A stretch of DNA of 64,000 nt from Streptomyces alanosinicus (GCF_014650595.1 NZ_BMVG01000003.1:1-64000); one strand, 5' to 3'; shown: positions 1 to 9,834, counted from the stretch's first letter. Notes: generated by a model not told the origin, from the sequence alone. Numbers and translations are program-made.

Positions 1-919
1 GCCCTGGCGGACGGCGACCGCTCCTGGCCCCTGTACGCCCTCGCCGTCGCCGCCACCCTCGTCGCCGTACGGCTGTTCTGGCTGGCGCCGCTGTCGGCGG
101 TCGTCCAGCGCAAGGGCGGCCTCGGCCGCCTGAACTGGCGGATCCCGATGGTGCTGACCTGGGCGGGCACCCGCGGCGTGATGCCGCTGGCCGCCGCACT
201 GTCCATCCCCGAGACCGCGAAGAACGGCACCCCGCTCACCGACCGCCCCCTGGTCCTGGTCCTGACCACCTCGGTCGTGGTCGTCACCCTCGTCGTCCAG
301 GGCTTCACCCTCGCCCCCGTCGTCCGCGCCTCCGGCATCGCCCTGGAACCCGCGCACACCGCCCGCGAGGAAGCCCAGGCCCGCTCCCACCTCGCCCACG
401 CCGGCCTGGCCCGCCTATGGCGTGTTGCGAAAGTCCCGCCTGCCGCCTGCCGCCCGACGCCTGGCACGCACTCTCGCCGCACCAGGCGAAAACCCACGTA
501 CAACCAGTACGAGGGCTTCCGCCCGGCACTCCCCCAGCCTCCGGCCGGGGGGACCCCCAGAGCACGCACCAGACGCCGCTCGGCCCGCCCTCCGGGCGGA
601 CGACGGGACTTCGCAACACGCCCTGGAAGAACTCGCGGAACTGGAGGTCGTACCCGACGTCGTCCTGGACCGCCTCCGCCGCGGCCTGACCGCACGCCTC
701 GACGACGCCCGCGACCGCCTCACCGAGAGCGACGGCGCCACCGGCGGCCAGGCCACGGAGTCCGCCGACCGCGTCTACCGCCAACTCCGCCGCGACCTGA
801 TAGCCGTCGAGACCGGCGAACTGCAGCGGCTCTACGACGCCCACACGATCAGCGACACGACCCGCCGACGCCTCCAGCGGTCGCTGGACCTGGAAGAGGC
901 GCGCCTGTCCGACGCGTGA
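1..919 (+). pseudogene. Na+/H+ antiporter (CPA1-type), 3' part, frameshifted by a MITE-like insertion
   Basis: The gene enters from the left edge in frame 1, so its N-terminus is outside the window. The visible part has hydrophobic transmembrane stretches around a WAGTRGVMPLAAAL motif typical of CPA1 cation/proton antiporters, then a charged cytoplasmic tail. Homology runs in frame 1 to about 416 (ending ALARL-like) and resumes in frame 2 at about 623 (LEELAELEVVPDVV) to the stop at 919. The 208 bases in between are not antiporter-like and are not a multiple of three, so frame 1 reads on into unrelated sequence to 1158. The membrane domain is intact and only the cytoplasmic tail is replaced, so residual function is possible. 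The family call is from motif recognition. Confidence 0.75.
417..624. mobile_element. MITE-like element, ~205 bp, inside the antiporter gene
   Basis: Near-perfect terminal inverted repeats are present: GGCGTGTTGCGAAAGTCCCG at 419-438 and its complement (one base shorter) at 603-622. CCT occurs on both sides (414-416 and 622-624), which fits a 2-3 bp target duplication. Removing 208 bases restores the antiporter frame exactly. The interior holds a hairpin-forming stretch (CCCAGCCTCCGGCCGGGGGGACCCCCA-like, about 534-560) of a kind dispersed in Streptomyces genomes. No transposase is encoded, so mobilisation would need one in trans. Confidence 0.7.
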
Positions 920-939
920 GGCCGGCTTTTCGGTGCAGG

Positions 940-1010
940 TGTGTTGTGGTTGATCCCGCCTACGCGGCGGAGCCGCACATCGAAACAGCCCCGCGCCCTT
1001 TCGAGGCGCT
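940..1010. repeat. Interspersed Streptomyces gene-end repeat
   Basis: The stretch between two convergent genes contains ACGCGGCGGAGCCGCAC followed by AACAGCCCCGCGCCC, a motif I recognise as a repeat often found at 3' ends of Streptomyces genes. CGGCGGAGCCGC can fold on itself, so it may act as a bidirectional terminator between the antiporter and the next gene. The call rests on memory of the repeat family. Confidence 0.45.
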
Positions 1011-1015
1011 CTTCC

Positions 1016-2590
1016 TCACCGGAACTCCACCAGCCTCGGGCGCGCCCCCAAAACCGTCAGGGCCATCGCCGCCAGCAGGGCACTGCCCGCCCACGGCAGC
1101 AAGTCGTTCACCGCCGCGCGGCCCGCCGACACGTTGGACGCGTAGTGGGACTGGTTGATGGCCGTCACCTTGTCCAGTGCCGCCATCCAAGCCTCGAAGT
1201 GGGCGTTGGACGTCCCCGGCTGCCAGTCCATGCAGAACTCGACCGCCTCGCGCTCCTTGCCGGCCGTAAGCAGCGCGCGGATCTTCCGGTCGTCGCGCTG
1301 GTAGACCGCGTAGGTGTCCACCGTCTTCTCCGCCGCGGTCCGCTCGCCGGGGAAGGTGATGTTGTCCAGCTCGCGGCGGAACTCGCCGGTAAAGCGCAGG
1401 TCGCGGTGGTCGGCCCGGTACGCCTTCCAGGTGGTGGCCAGCTCCGAGTCGTACGTCGAGAGCGTGGCACCCTTCAGGCCGTACAGCTCCTGGGACTTGG
1501 CCAGGAACGAGGCTTCATACTGGTCCCGGCGCTCCGGGTCGAGCAGGTAGCGGCTCTCGTCGGCGTTGGCGTCGTAGGCGATGGCGCGGGCGCGGGAGAG
1601 GGCGACGACGGAGTCGAAGGCATCGTGCCTGGCCACGCGCAGGTGATCGGCGGAGGCGGACAGCATCTCGGAGCCGAGTATCACCGCGAGCAGGGTGCAT
1701 ACGGTGGCGGCCAGCACACCAGGATTGAGGATGCGCCGGAAGCTGCGCGCGAGGTACCACTGCAGGACGCCGAGCACGGCCAGCAGGAGCACACCCAGGG
1801 CGAGGCCGGCGGTGAGCTGCGCGGAGAGGGTGGAGCGCGCCGAGGAGTACTCGACTTCGAAGGCCGCATCGTTGGAAGACACCAAATTGCTGGCGGCTGG
1901 CAGGAGTTGGGTGCGTAGGAGGTCCGTGGCGCGGCGGTAGTCGGCGAGGGCGGCGGGTTTGCCACCGTGGTGGCCGTCGTTCTCCAGGGCTCGGCCGATC
2001 AGCTCCTGGTACTCGGCGAAGTCGTCGGTCAGCGACTCCACGGTGTTCTCGTCTGCCTTGCTGCCCTGCGCGGCGACGGCGAGGGTGCGCAGATCATGGC
2101 CGATCTCGCGTCGGGCGTCGCCGTAGAAGCCGACGGCCTTCGTGTACGGCGTCTGCAGCCGCCCCTTACCGGCATCGCCGCTCGACAGCAGGATGTTGGC
2201 AGCCTGGGCGTCCATGTCGTTCAGAGCCAGGTTGAGGTCGGCGGCGCTGGTGGTGCGGGGCGCGTCGCGGTCGGCCACGCTGCTCCAGGTACCGAGGGCG
2301 GCGAGCCCGGCAACCAGCAGGAGTGTGACGAGGCCGGCGGTGAGCAGGACCGTGGCCGCGCGCAGAAGGCGCAGCCGTGCGGGCACGGTGGCCCAGTAGC
2401 GGCGGCGCAGAGCGGCCCGCGCGGCCTCGGTCCGCTGCCACAGGCGCAGCCCCGGACCCGGTCCGGCCGTCCGCGAACCCCCTCGCTGGCCCGGTCCGGG
2501 GCTGCCCCCGGGCGGGGCGACCACCTCTTTCCGTGGCGGTGCCCCTTGCTCGGTCCGAGGACCCTGCGCTGATCCGGCCGTGAGAGTCAC
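1016..2590 (-). CDS. GlnX-like four-TM membrane sensor with two extracytoplasmic helical domains
   Basis: 524 residues from a GTG start with GGAGGG just upstream. A Pro/Gly-rich cytoplasmic N-terminus (1-75) is followed by TM1 (~78-100), a helical extracytoplasmic domain rich in Asp/Ala (~101-255), paired TM2/TM3 (~256-310), a second helical domain (~311-490) and TM4 (~497-517). This tandem arrangement matches GlnX, which in mycobacteria relays amino-acid binding by GlnH to kinase PknG. No glnH or pknG lies nearby, so this copy is an orphan. It has no kinase or HAMP domain. An unclassified four-helix-bundle sensor is the alternative. Confidence 0.5.
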   Translation of the reverse strand: MTLTAGSAQGPRTEQGAPPRKEVVAPPGGSPGPGQRGGSRTAGPGPGLRLWQRTEAARAALRRRYWATVPARLRLLRAATVLLTAGLVTLLLVAGLAALGTWSSVADRDAPRTTSAADLNLALNDMDAQAANILLSSGDAGKGRLQTPYTKAVGFYGDARREIGHDLRTLAVAAQGSKADENTVESLTDDFAEYQELIGRALENDGHHGGKPAALADYRRATDLLRTQLLPAASNLVSSNDAAFEVEYSSARSTLSAQLTAGLALGVLLLAVLGVLQWYLARSFRRILNPGVLAATVCTLLAVILGSEMLSASADHLRVARHDAFDSVVALSRARAIAYDANADESRYLLDPERRDQYEASFLAKSQELYGLKGATLSTYDSELATTWKAYRADHRDLRFTGEFRRELDNITFPGERTAAEKTVDTYAVYQRDDRKIRALLTAGKEREAVEFCMDWQPGTSNAHFEAWMAALDKVTAINQSHYASNVSAGRAAVNDLLPWAGSALLAAMALTVLGARPRLVEFR

Positions 2591-2721
2591 GGTCCCTCCA
2601 ACGTCACCACCTACGGACGGTCGCCCGTCCCCCGTTGGTGATCAGTCTGCGACGGGATTCGGCCATCGATGGCTCACGTTGACGGGTCCCTGATGGTTTC
2701 TCGGCTTTGTTTGACGGCACT

Positions 2722-2751
2722 TTGACGGCGCGGCCACACGGGCCGTATGAG
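2722..2751 (+). promoter_or_regulatory. Candidate promoter upstream of kdpB
   Basis: TTGACG (2722-2727), an 18-base spacer and TATGAG (2746-2751) form a plausible sigma-70-type promoter about 300 bases upstream of kdpB. A partial direct repeat TTTGACGGC lies at the -35 region. The remaining gap (2591-3056) is GC-rich. I checked it for a c-di-AMP (ydaO-type) riboswitch and did not recognise the conserved core. Confidence 0.3.
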
Positions 2752-3056
2752 TGCCGCCAATTCCCCGCCGAGCAGGGCGGTCGCGACGGGGAACAGGGCT
2801 AGATTCGCTGTCGGCCGCCGACGGGGGCCGCGGACGTCAGCGGCCCCCACTCCTCCGGAGTCCCTACTCCGAAGCGGCGCGGCGGCGGTTCGGTGCGTGT
2901 CCGAGGGGCAGGCACCGGCGCACGGCGTCTGTCGTCGTCCCATCGCCGGCATCTGCGCGCCGCCGTGCGGTGCCGGGGCCTCGGCACCGCACGGTCCCGT
3001 GGCCGCGTCCCCGTCAGCCCTCCGTCCCTGTCACCCATCGAGACACGAAGGTGTCC

Positions 3057-5210
3057 ATGCTTCCCGCTGCCCCCGAGAAGGCCCCACCGTCACGCCCCGA
3101 GCACGGAGCCCGGAGCGGACCGGAGCGAAAGCCGAGGCGGCGCGCCCCGAGCGGGCTGTTCGAGCCTGCCCAGCTCGTCCGTTCCTTCCCCGAGGCGCTG
3201 CGCAAACTGCATCCGCGCGTCCTGGTGAAGAACCCGGTGCTGTTCGTCGTCTCCGTCGGCGCGGTCCTCACCACCCTGTCCGCGCTGCTGCATCCGGCCG
3301 TCTTCACCTGGGTCATCAGCCTGTGGCTGTGGCTGACCGTGGTCTTCGCCAACCTGGCGGAGGCGGTCGCCGAGGGCCGCGGCAAGGCACAGGCCGAGTC
3401 GCTGCGCAGGGCCCGCACGGACACGGTGGCACTGCGGCTCGAACACTGGAGCTACGGCACGAATCTCGCCGCCGCCCGCACCGAGGCCGTCGCCGCCACC
3501 GACCTGAAGCCGCTGGACGTCGTCCTGGTGGAGGCGGGCGAGATGATCCCGGCGGACGGCGATGTCATCGACGGGGTCGCGGCCGTGGACGAGTCCGCCG
3601 TCACCGGCGAGTCGGCACCCGTGATCCGCGAGGCGGGCGGAGACCGCAGCGGCGTCACCGGCGGTACGACCGTGCTGTCCGACCGGATCGTCGTCCGGGT
3701 CAGCGCCCGCCCCGGACACAGTTTCCTGGACCGGATGATCGCGCTGGTCGAGGGCGCCGCCCGGCAGAAGACCCCGAACGAGATAGCGCTGAACATCCTG
3801 CTGGCCTCCCTGACCATCATCTTCCTGCTGGTCGTGGTGGCCCTCCAGCCGATGGGCGAGTACGCGGGCGCCGCCCAGTCCACGACCGTGCTGGTCGCCC
3901 TGCTCGTCACCCTCATCCCGACCACCATCGGCGCCCTGCTCTCCGCGATCGGCATCGCCGGCATGGACCGCCTGGTCCAGCGCAACGTCCTCGCCATGTC
4001 CGGCCGCGCGGTCGAAGCGGCGGGTGACGTGGGCACCCTGCTGCTCGACAAGACCGGCACCATCACCCTCGGCAACCGCGAGGCCGCCGCCTTCGTCCCC
4101 CTGCCCGGCATCGACGAACGGCAGCTCGCCGACGCGGCCCAGCTGTCCTCGCTGGCCGACGAGACCCCCGAGGGCCGCTCCGTCGTCGTCCTGGCCAAGA
4201 ACCGGTACGGGCTACGGGCCCCCGCCCAGGGCGAGTTGGCGAACGCCCGCTGGGTGCCGTTCACCGCGCAGACCCGGATGAGCGGGGTCGACCTGCGCTG
4301 GCCGAACGGCGCCCTCTGTGCCATCCGTAAAGGCGCTGCCCAGCAGGTGATCGACTGGGTGCAGATGTACGGCGGCCACGTGCCGCCCGAGGCACGGCGG
4401 TACGCCGACGCCGTGGCAACCTCGGGAGGAACGCCGTTGCTGGTGGCGGTGCACGACTGGGACGGGCCGCGCGTGCTGGGCCTGATCCAGCTCAAGGACG
4501 TCGTCAAGGACGGCATCCGCGAACGCTTCGCCGAACTGCGCCGCATGGGCATCCGCACGGTGATGATCACCGGCGACAACCCGCTGACCGCGAAGGCCAT
4601 CGCCGAGGAGGCCGGCGTCGACGACTATCTCGCCGAGGCCACCCCGGAGGACAAACTCGCCCTGATCAAGCGGGAACAGGAGGGCGGCAAGCTGGTCGCG
4701 ATGACCGGTGACGGCACCAACGACGCGCCCGCGCTCGCGCAGGCGGACGTCGGCGTGGCGATGAACACCGGTACGTCGGCCGCCAAGGAGGCCGGCAACA
4801 TGGTCGACCTCGACTCCAACCCGACCAAGCTCATCGAGATCGTCGAGATCGGCAAGCAACTCCTCATCACCCGGGGCGCGCTGACCACGTTCTCCATCAC
4901 GAACGACGTCGCGAAGTACTTCGCCATCATCCCGGCCATGTTCGCGGGCACGTACCCCGGCCTGGAGGCGCTGAACATCATGGGCCTGCACAGCCCGACC
5001 TCGGCCATCACCTCCGCGATCATCTTCAACGCCCTGATCATCATCGCCCTGATCCCACTGGCCCTGCGCGGAGTGCGCTACACCCCCGCCTCCGCCCACG
5101 ACCTGCTCCGCCGCAACCTCCTCGTCTACGGCCTCGGCGGACTCGTCCTGCCCTTCGTCGGCATCAAACTGATCGACCTCCTCATCTCGCAGGTGCCCGG
5201 CCTTGGCTGA
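3057..5210 (+). CDS. kdpB: Orphan potassium-transporting ATPase ATP-binding subunit KdpB
   Basis: 717 residues, a normal KdpB length. KdpB is the P-type ATPase subunit of the KdpFABC K+ importer. The TGES actuator motif, the DKTGT phosphorylation site (Asp331) and the TGDGTNDAP hinge motif are all present, with KdpB-typical membrane segments. ATG 3057 was chosen because GAAGG precedes it by 5 bases and sequence upstream is not KdpB-like. The oddity is context: kdpA should lie directly upstream and kdpC downstream, yet neither is present and no KdpDE sensor is nearby. Without KdpA there is no channel subunit, so function depends on subunits encoded elsewhere. A P-type ATPase of other specificity is unlikely given full-length KdpB similarity. 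Confidence 0.9.
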   Translation: MLPAAPEKAPPSRPEHGARSGPERKPRRRAPSGLFEPAQLVRSFPEALRKLHPRVLVKNPVLFVVSVGAVLTTLSALLHPAVFTWVISLWLWLTVVFANLAEAVAEGRGKAQAESLRRARTDTVALRLEHWSYGTNLAAARTEAVAATDLKPLDVVLVEAGEMIPADGDVIDGVAAVDESAVTGESAPVIREAGGDRSGVTGGTTVLSDRIVVRVSARPGHSFLDRMIALVEGAARQKTPNEIALNILLASLTIIFLLVVVALQPMGEYAGAAQSTTVLVALLVTLIPTTIGALLSAIGIAGMDRLVQRNVLAMSGRAVEAAGDVGTLLLDKTGTITLGNREAAAFVPLPGIDERQLADAAQLSSLADETPEGRSVVVLAKNRYGLRAPAQGELANARWVPFTAQTRMSGVDLRWPNGALCAIRKGAAQQVIDWVQMYGGHVPPEARRYADAVATSGGTPLLVAVHDWDGPRVLGLIQLKDVVKDGIRERFAELRRMGIRTVMITGDNPLTAKAIAEEAGVDDYLAEATPEDKLALIKREQEGGKLVAMTGDGTNDAPALAQADVGVAMNTGTSAAKEAGNMVDLDSNPTKLIEIVEIGKQLLITRGALTTFSITNDVAKYFAIIPAMFAGTYPGLEALNIMGLHSPTSAITSAIIFNALIIIALIPLALRGVRYTPASAHDLLRRNLLVYGLGGLVLPFVGIKLIDLLISQVPGLG

Positions 5211-5264
5211 GCCGCGCCCAGTGGCCTGGCACGCCCGTCAAGGAGCCGTATGCGCACGTCAGAG

Positions 5265-5282
5265 CCCCGTCAGAGAACGGGG
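5265..5282 (+). terminator. Hairpin after kdpB
   Basis: CCCCGT CAGAGA ACGGGG forms a 6-bp GC-rich stem 55 bases after the kdpB stop, without a U tract. The gap 5211-5591 holds no recognisable gene and no trace of kdpC. It does contain GCGTCCCGCCGACGCC twice (5425-5440 and 5457-5472) with a 32-base period. Confidence 0.35.
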
Positions 5283-5591
5283 TCCCGGCTTGCCCGGCGG
5301 GTGCGGGACGGCTTCCATGGACGGTGTGAACAGCGCCTGGCTCCTCTTCGACCGACCTCCGAGTCCCGCTCGGCCGTCGCGTCGTGAGCCGCGCTGACCG
5401 GAAGCGCCCGCGCCACCCGGTATCGCGTCCCGCCGACGCCATGCCGCGCTGGCGCCGCGTCCCGCCGACGCCGCTTTCCGTGCCCCGAGGGGCGCCGTGA
5501 TCAGCTCCGGCGCCCCTCGACCCACCTTCCTCACCGCACGCCCACCGCCCTTCGCGGGCGGCATCTGCGTGCCCGCAACCCGGATGGGATC

Positions 5592-6401
5592 ATGCCCGAC
5601 TCAACGCTTTCGTCCCTCACCGTCCTGATCACCGGCGCCACCTCCGGCATCGGCCACGAGACGGCCCGACAGCTCGCCGAGCGCGGCGCCACCGTGCTGC
5701 TGCACGGCCGTACGGCCGAGGAGGCGCAGGCGGCGGCAGACCGCCTGGTCGCCACGGCAGGCATCCAGCCCGCCCAACTGCGACCGTACGGGGCGGACTT
5801 CTCCCACCTGGAGGAGGTCGAGGCACTCGCCCGCACGGTGGTCGCCGAGCGACCGCACCTCGACGTCCTCGTCAACAACGCGGGCATGGCGGCCCCGGAA
5901 CGACACACCGTGACCGCCGACGGCAACGAGATCGCCTTCCAGGTCAACTTCCTCGCCCACTACCTGCTGACGTGCTTGCTGGAACCCGCGCTCACCAGCG
6001 ATCCGGGCGGCCGGGTCGTCAACGTCTCCTCGTCCCTGCACCGCACCGGGTCCATCCAGTGGGCCGATCCCAACCGCGCCCGCCGCTACTCCCGCCTCGC
6101 CGCCTACGCCCAGTCCCAGCTCGCCCTCACGGTGTTCGCCGCCGACCCGCGCGTCACCGCCGTATCCGTCCACCCGGGCGTCTGCGACACAACTTTGCTT
6201 CCCCTCTACGCCCATGAGGGCGTCTCCCCCGCTGAAGGCGCCGCGCACGTGGTCCGGCTCTGCGACCCGGCCGTCGAGATCGTCAACGGCGCCTACTACG
6301 ACCGCGACGAGCGCGTCGAGCCGGCCCCGGCCGCGACCGAGGACCGCACGGTCAAGCGTCTCAACAAGCTGGCGGACCTGCTGGTCGGCCGCACCGCTTG
6401 A
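5592..6401 (+). CDS. Short-chain dehydrogenase/reductase lacking the catalytic lysine
   Basis: 269 residues with the Rossmann cofactor motif TGATSGIG near the N-terminus and the NNAG motif in the middle, resembling the retinol-dehydrogenase-like SDR group. The active-site Tyr is Y172, but the lysine of YxxxK is replaced (YAQSQ, Gln176). In classical SDRs that lysine lowers the Tyr pKa and positions the nicotinamide ribose, so activity may be weak or altered. Substrate is unknown. The 25-residue basic gene follows after 31 bases and may be co-transcribed. Confidence 0.75.
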   Translation: MPDSTLSSLTVLITGATSGIGHETARQLAERGATVLLHGRTAEEAQAAADRLVATAGIQPAQLRPYGADFSHLEEVEALARTVVAERPHLDVLVNNAGMAAPERHTVTADGNEIAFQVNFLAHYLLTCLLEPALTSDPGGRVVNVSSSLHRTGSIQWADPNRARRYSRLAAYAQSQLALTVFAADPRVTAVSVHPGVCDTTLLPLYAHEGVSPAEGAAHVVRLCDPAVEIVNGAYYDRDERVEPAPAATEDRTVKRLNKLADLLVGRTA

Positions 6402-6432
6402 AGAACCCCCACCGTCACAGGAGTTGATGTAC

Positions 6433-6510
6433 ATGTCCAAGCGCGCCCGCAAGAAGAAGGACCGCCGCAAGAAGAAGGCCAACCACGGCAGCAAGGCCGG
6501 CCAGAGCTGA
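6433..6510 (+). CDS. 25-residue basic peptide, bL37-type ribosomal protein paralogue
   Basis: The peptide begins MSKRARKKKDRRKKK and continues ANHGSKAGQS. ACAGGAG at 6417-6423 is 9 bases before ATG 6433; the alternative ATG at 6427 is too close. Actinobacterial bL37 is a ~24-residue basic helix on the 50S subunit with an ANHGKRPNA-like C-terminus. This one keeps the basic helix and ANHG but has a divergent end, so it may be a paralogue or an alternative ribosomal peptide. The comparison is from memory of the family. Confidence 0.55.
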   Translation: MSKRARKKKDRRKKKANHGSKAGQS

Positions 6511-6601
6511 CCGACCACGGCAGTAGGGCGGGCGACAGGGAACAACGTTCTCCCGGTCGCCCGCCCATCCGTATCCCATCTCCCCCACCCACGAGGCATT
6601 G

Positions 6602-7378
6602 ATGATCGAGATCTCTCCGCCGGACCCACGGGCGCTCGCGCGCTGGTTCCCCACACACTCCCCCGGTCCCGCCATGATCGGCGAGCACGTGCTGGCCACC
6701 GGCATCGGTCGCTGGTGGGCCGACCGGCCCGTGCAGCCGAGCACCGCGGCCGTCTCCTGCGCCGGCCACGTCGTACTGCGCGGTAGCCCGGAGGAACTGA
6801 CTCCCGCTCTCCTCGCGCCGCTGGCCGGCAACCGGGTGGAGGCCCCGGCCCGGTTCCTGCCCGCGCTGGGCGCCGCCTTCGACCGGCTCACTCCCTGGGA
6901 ACGCATGATCTGGACGCTCCAGGCCACGCCCCAGCCTGCCACCGTCCCGCACGCGGTGACCGTACGGCGTCTGGAGCCGGCGGACACCGACGCGGTGCAC
7001 GCCCTCGGCCCGGACGCGTCCTGGCTCTCGGCCAGTTGGGGCGGTCCGCCCGGACTCGCCGCCTCCGGCCACGCCTGGGCTGCGATGGCCCGCAACGGCC
7101 GTGTCCTGGCGGTGGCCTGCACCTACTTCCGCGGCACCGGCCACGAGGACGTGGCCGTCTACACCATCCCCGACCACAGACGCCACCGCATCGCCCTGGC
7201 CTGCGTCACTGCCCTGTGCGCGGACATCACCTCCCGCGGCCACACGCCCAGCTGGAACTGCTCGCTCCACAACCGCGCCAGCCGTCTCCTGGCCTGGAAC
7301 GCCGGTTTCCGGCTGGTAGGCGAATACGTCCACTACGCGGTAGGAAGCCCGGTGGCACATCATCGGCTCAGCGCTTAG
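6602..7378 (+). CDS. GNAT-family N-acetyltransferase
   Basis: 258 residues from ATG 6602; a TTG one codon upstream is less likely. The C-terminal ~130 residues look like an acetyl-CoA-binding GNAT fold: the stretch VAVYTIPDHRRHRIA aligns with the pyrophosphate-binding region, then N-R-A-S-R-L-L-A-W-N-A-G-F leads into the final strand, as in GNAT C-termini. The N-terminal half has no clear family assignment. It follows the bL37-like gene and precedes a small hypothetical gene on the same strand. Substrate cannot be read from sequence. Confidence 0.65.
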   Translation: MIEISPPDPRALARWFPTHSPGPAMIGEHVLATGIGRWWADRPVQPSTAAVSCAGHVVLRGSPEELTPALLAPLAGNRVEAPARFLPALGAAFDRLTPWERMIWTLQATPQPATVPHAVTVRRLEPADTDAVHALGPDASWLSASWGGPPGLAASGHAWAAMARNGRVLAVACTYFRGTGHEDVAVYTIPDHRRHRIALACVTALCADITSRGHTPSWNCSLHNRASRLLAWNAGFRLVGEYVHYAVGSPVAHHRLSA

Positions 7379-7403
7379 CGAGCACTTGAAGAGGGATACG
7401 CCC

Positions 7404-7775
7404 GTGTCCAAGAAGACCAGGAAAGCCCCGCTCCTCACCCTCCCGATCCTCGAAGGCAGCCACGAACTCACGGTCACCCGGCTGAAGCGCGGCGAGGACT
7501 CCTTCACCCTCCACTACCGGATCACGCCACCGCTGCCCGAGTCCGGCAGCGAGACCCCCGTACTGCCGGTCCTGGAGGCCTTGGACGACCTCGGCAACAC
7601 ATACGACGACCGCGGCGGCGCCTACGGCACCCATCCGGACGGCACCTGCACCGACGGCAGCCTCAGCGGGCACCCGGCCCTGCATCCGGAGGCCAGCAGC
7701 CTGCGGGTCCGCATGACATGGCTGCGCGGCGGCAAGGAGACGTCGTACGACATGACGCTGGCCCTCCGCCCCTGA
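7404..7775 (+). CDS. Hypothetical protein, 123 residues
   Basis: GTG 7404 is preceded by GAAGAGGG at suitable spacing; a TTG 18 bases upstream overlaps that site. The product starts MSKKTRKAPLLTLPILEGSH, has no signal or membrane segment, and looks beta-rich (alternating hydrophobic strands). It lies 25 bases after the GNAT gene and may be in the same transcript. I do not recognise a family. The following gap (7776-8007) shows no gene. Confidence 0.55.
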   Translation: MSKKTRKAPLLTLPILEGSHELTVTRLKRGEDSFTLHYRITPPLPESGSETPVLPVLEALDDLGNTYDDRGGAYGTHPDGTCTDGSLSGHPALHPEASSLRVRMTWLRGGKETSYDMTLALRP

Positions 7776-8007
7776 CTTCGTTCCGGCCAGCGCGTTACCC
7801 CTGTACAGCCCGATCCGGGCCTGGGCAATGGTTACCTCTTGATCCTGATGTGCCGCCGACATCCACCCGGCCGGTCTTGACGGAAGCTCGACGCGCTCGG
7901 TGGAATCGCTCATGGGCTCATGCGTCACTTGCTGCTCAGGCTGCTGCCTCCGTCCGCGTGATGGCCGGAAACTCCCCCGCTGAGCCGCACATCAGGTGAG
8001 CACGTCG

Positions 8008-9834
8008 ATGGCCACCACCACCGAACAACCGACGCCGAGCCGATTGCGGACGTGGATGCTGGAGGGCTTGTCCGACATGGGCAAGCAGGGCGGTCACACC
8101 GGACCCCATGCCGCGCCGGAGCCAGCGCACAAGGGCCAGCGCTGATGGCGCGTGATGTGCCTGACCGGCGTCGACTACTTCTCGGCCCTCGGCTACCAGC
8201 CGGGCATCGCCGCCCTGGCAGCCGGTCCGCTCTCCCCGATCGCGACCATCGTGCTCGTCATAGTCACCCTCGCCGGTGCCCTCCCGGTGTACCGGCGGGT
8301 GGCCGAGGAGAGCCCACGCGGCGAGGGCTCCATCTCGATGCTGGAGCGGCTGCTCTCCTTCTGGCAGGGCAAGCTGTTCGTCCCGACCCTGCTGGGCTTC
8401 GCGGCCACCGACTTCCTCATCACCATCACCCTCTCCGCCGCCGACGCCTCCACCCACCTGGTGGAGAACCCGCACCTCACCAGCACCCTGCACGGCCACC
8501 AGATGCTGATCACCCTCCTGTTGGTGGCCCTGCTCGGCGCGGTCTTCCTCAAGGGCCTCATGGAGGCGATCGGTGTCGCGGTCGCCCTGGTCGGCGTCTG
8601 TCTCGCCCTGAACGTCGTCGTCGTGATCGTCGGCGTGTGGCACATCGTCACCGCCGGGCATGTGGTCAGCGACTGGAGCAGCGCCCTGACGGCCCAGCAC
8701 GGCAACATCTTCGTCATGGTCGGCGTGGCCCTGATCGTCTTCCCCAAGCTCGCCCTCGGCCTGTCCGGCTTCGAGACCGGCGTCGCCGTCATGCCCCACG
8801 TCCAGGGCGACGACGGCGGCACCGAGGAGAAGCCGACCGGCCGGATCCGTGCCACCAAGAAGCTGCTGACCAGCGCCGCCGTCATCATGAGCGGCTTCCT
8901 GATCACCACCAGCTTCATCACCACGCTGCTGATCCCGGAGAAGGAGTTCAAGACCGGCGGTCAGGCCAACGGCCGCGCGTTCGCCTACCTCGCCCACGAG
9001 TACCTCGGTGGCGCCTTCGGCACGGTCTACGACATCTCGACCATCGCCATCCTGTGGTTCGCCGGCGCCTCGGCCATGGCCGGCCTGCTCAACCTCATGC
9101 CGCGCTACCTTCCCCGCTACGGCATGGCTCCCCACTGGCGCGCGCCGTCCGCCCGATGGTCATCGTCTTCACGCTGGTCGGGTTCCTGGTGACCTGGATC
9201 TTCGACGCCGACGTCGACGCGCAGGGCGGCGCCTACGCCACCGGTGTGCTGGTGCTGATCAGCTCGGCCGCGATCGCGGTGACCATAGCGGCGCGCAAGG
9301 CCGGGCAGCGCAACTGGACCATCGCTTTCGGCGTGATCGCGGCGGTGTTCCTCCACCCGACCGTCGTGAACGTCATCGAGCGTCCCGACGGTGTGAAGAT
9401 TCGGTGCCTGCTTCATCGCCAACGATCCGGGCCTGCGGGACAAGGCCGAGTACCGCGACAAGATCGAGCAGATCCGCGCCGACAACGACATGCCCGAGCA
9501 GGAGGACTTCGTCTTCGTCGAGGTCACCGTCACCGACCCCTCCGAGTTCGAGGCGAGCCTGACCGTGCGCAGCGAGGTCCTGCACGACCGCTACCGCGTC
9601 CTCACCCTGGAGTCCGCCTCCATCCCCAACGCCCTGGCCGCACTCCTCCTCCACGTCCGCGACAGCACCGGCTGCACGCCGCACATCTACTTCGAGTGGA
9701 CCGAGGGCGGCCCCTTCGCCGACTTCCTGCGCTTCTTCCTCCTCGGCCAGGGCGAGGTCGCCCCGGTCACCCGCGAGGTCCTGCGCGAGACGGAACCGAA
9801 CCGGGAGCGGCGCCCCCGCGTCCACACCGGCTGA
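8008..9834 (+). pseudogene. APC-superfamily (KimA-like) permease, one nonsense codon and two indels
   Basis: The natural start is ATG 8008 ([16 protein letters not shown]). TGA at 8143-8145 interrupts the frame just before [20 protein letters not shown], where Trp would be expected. Homology continues in the same frame to about 9138, where one G is missing after TGG; it then moves to the next frame until an extra C near 9402 restores the original frame to the stop at 9834. The membrane part resembles APC transporters and the tail ([16 protein letters not shown]...) a cytosolic domain, as in K+ importer KimA. The last membrane segment before the tail seems missing at FIAND, possibly deleted between short repeats (inference). 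Two nearby indels could be sequencing errors, but the stop codon is a substitution. Confidence 0.8.

Noticed and set aside
2591..3056. Possible c-di-AMP riboswitch before kdpB
   Set aside because: The gap is long enough, but I could not find the conserved ydaO-type core or terminator arrangement.
5425..5472. 16-bp direct repeat with 32-base period as a CRISPR or tandem array
   Set aside because: Only two copies in a GC-rich gap; insufficient for an array.
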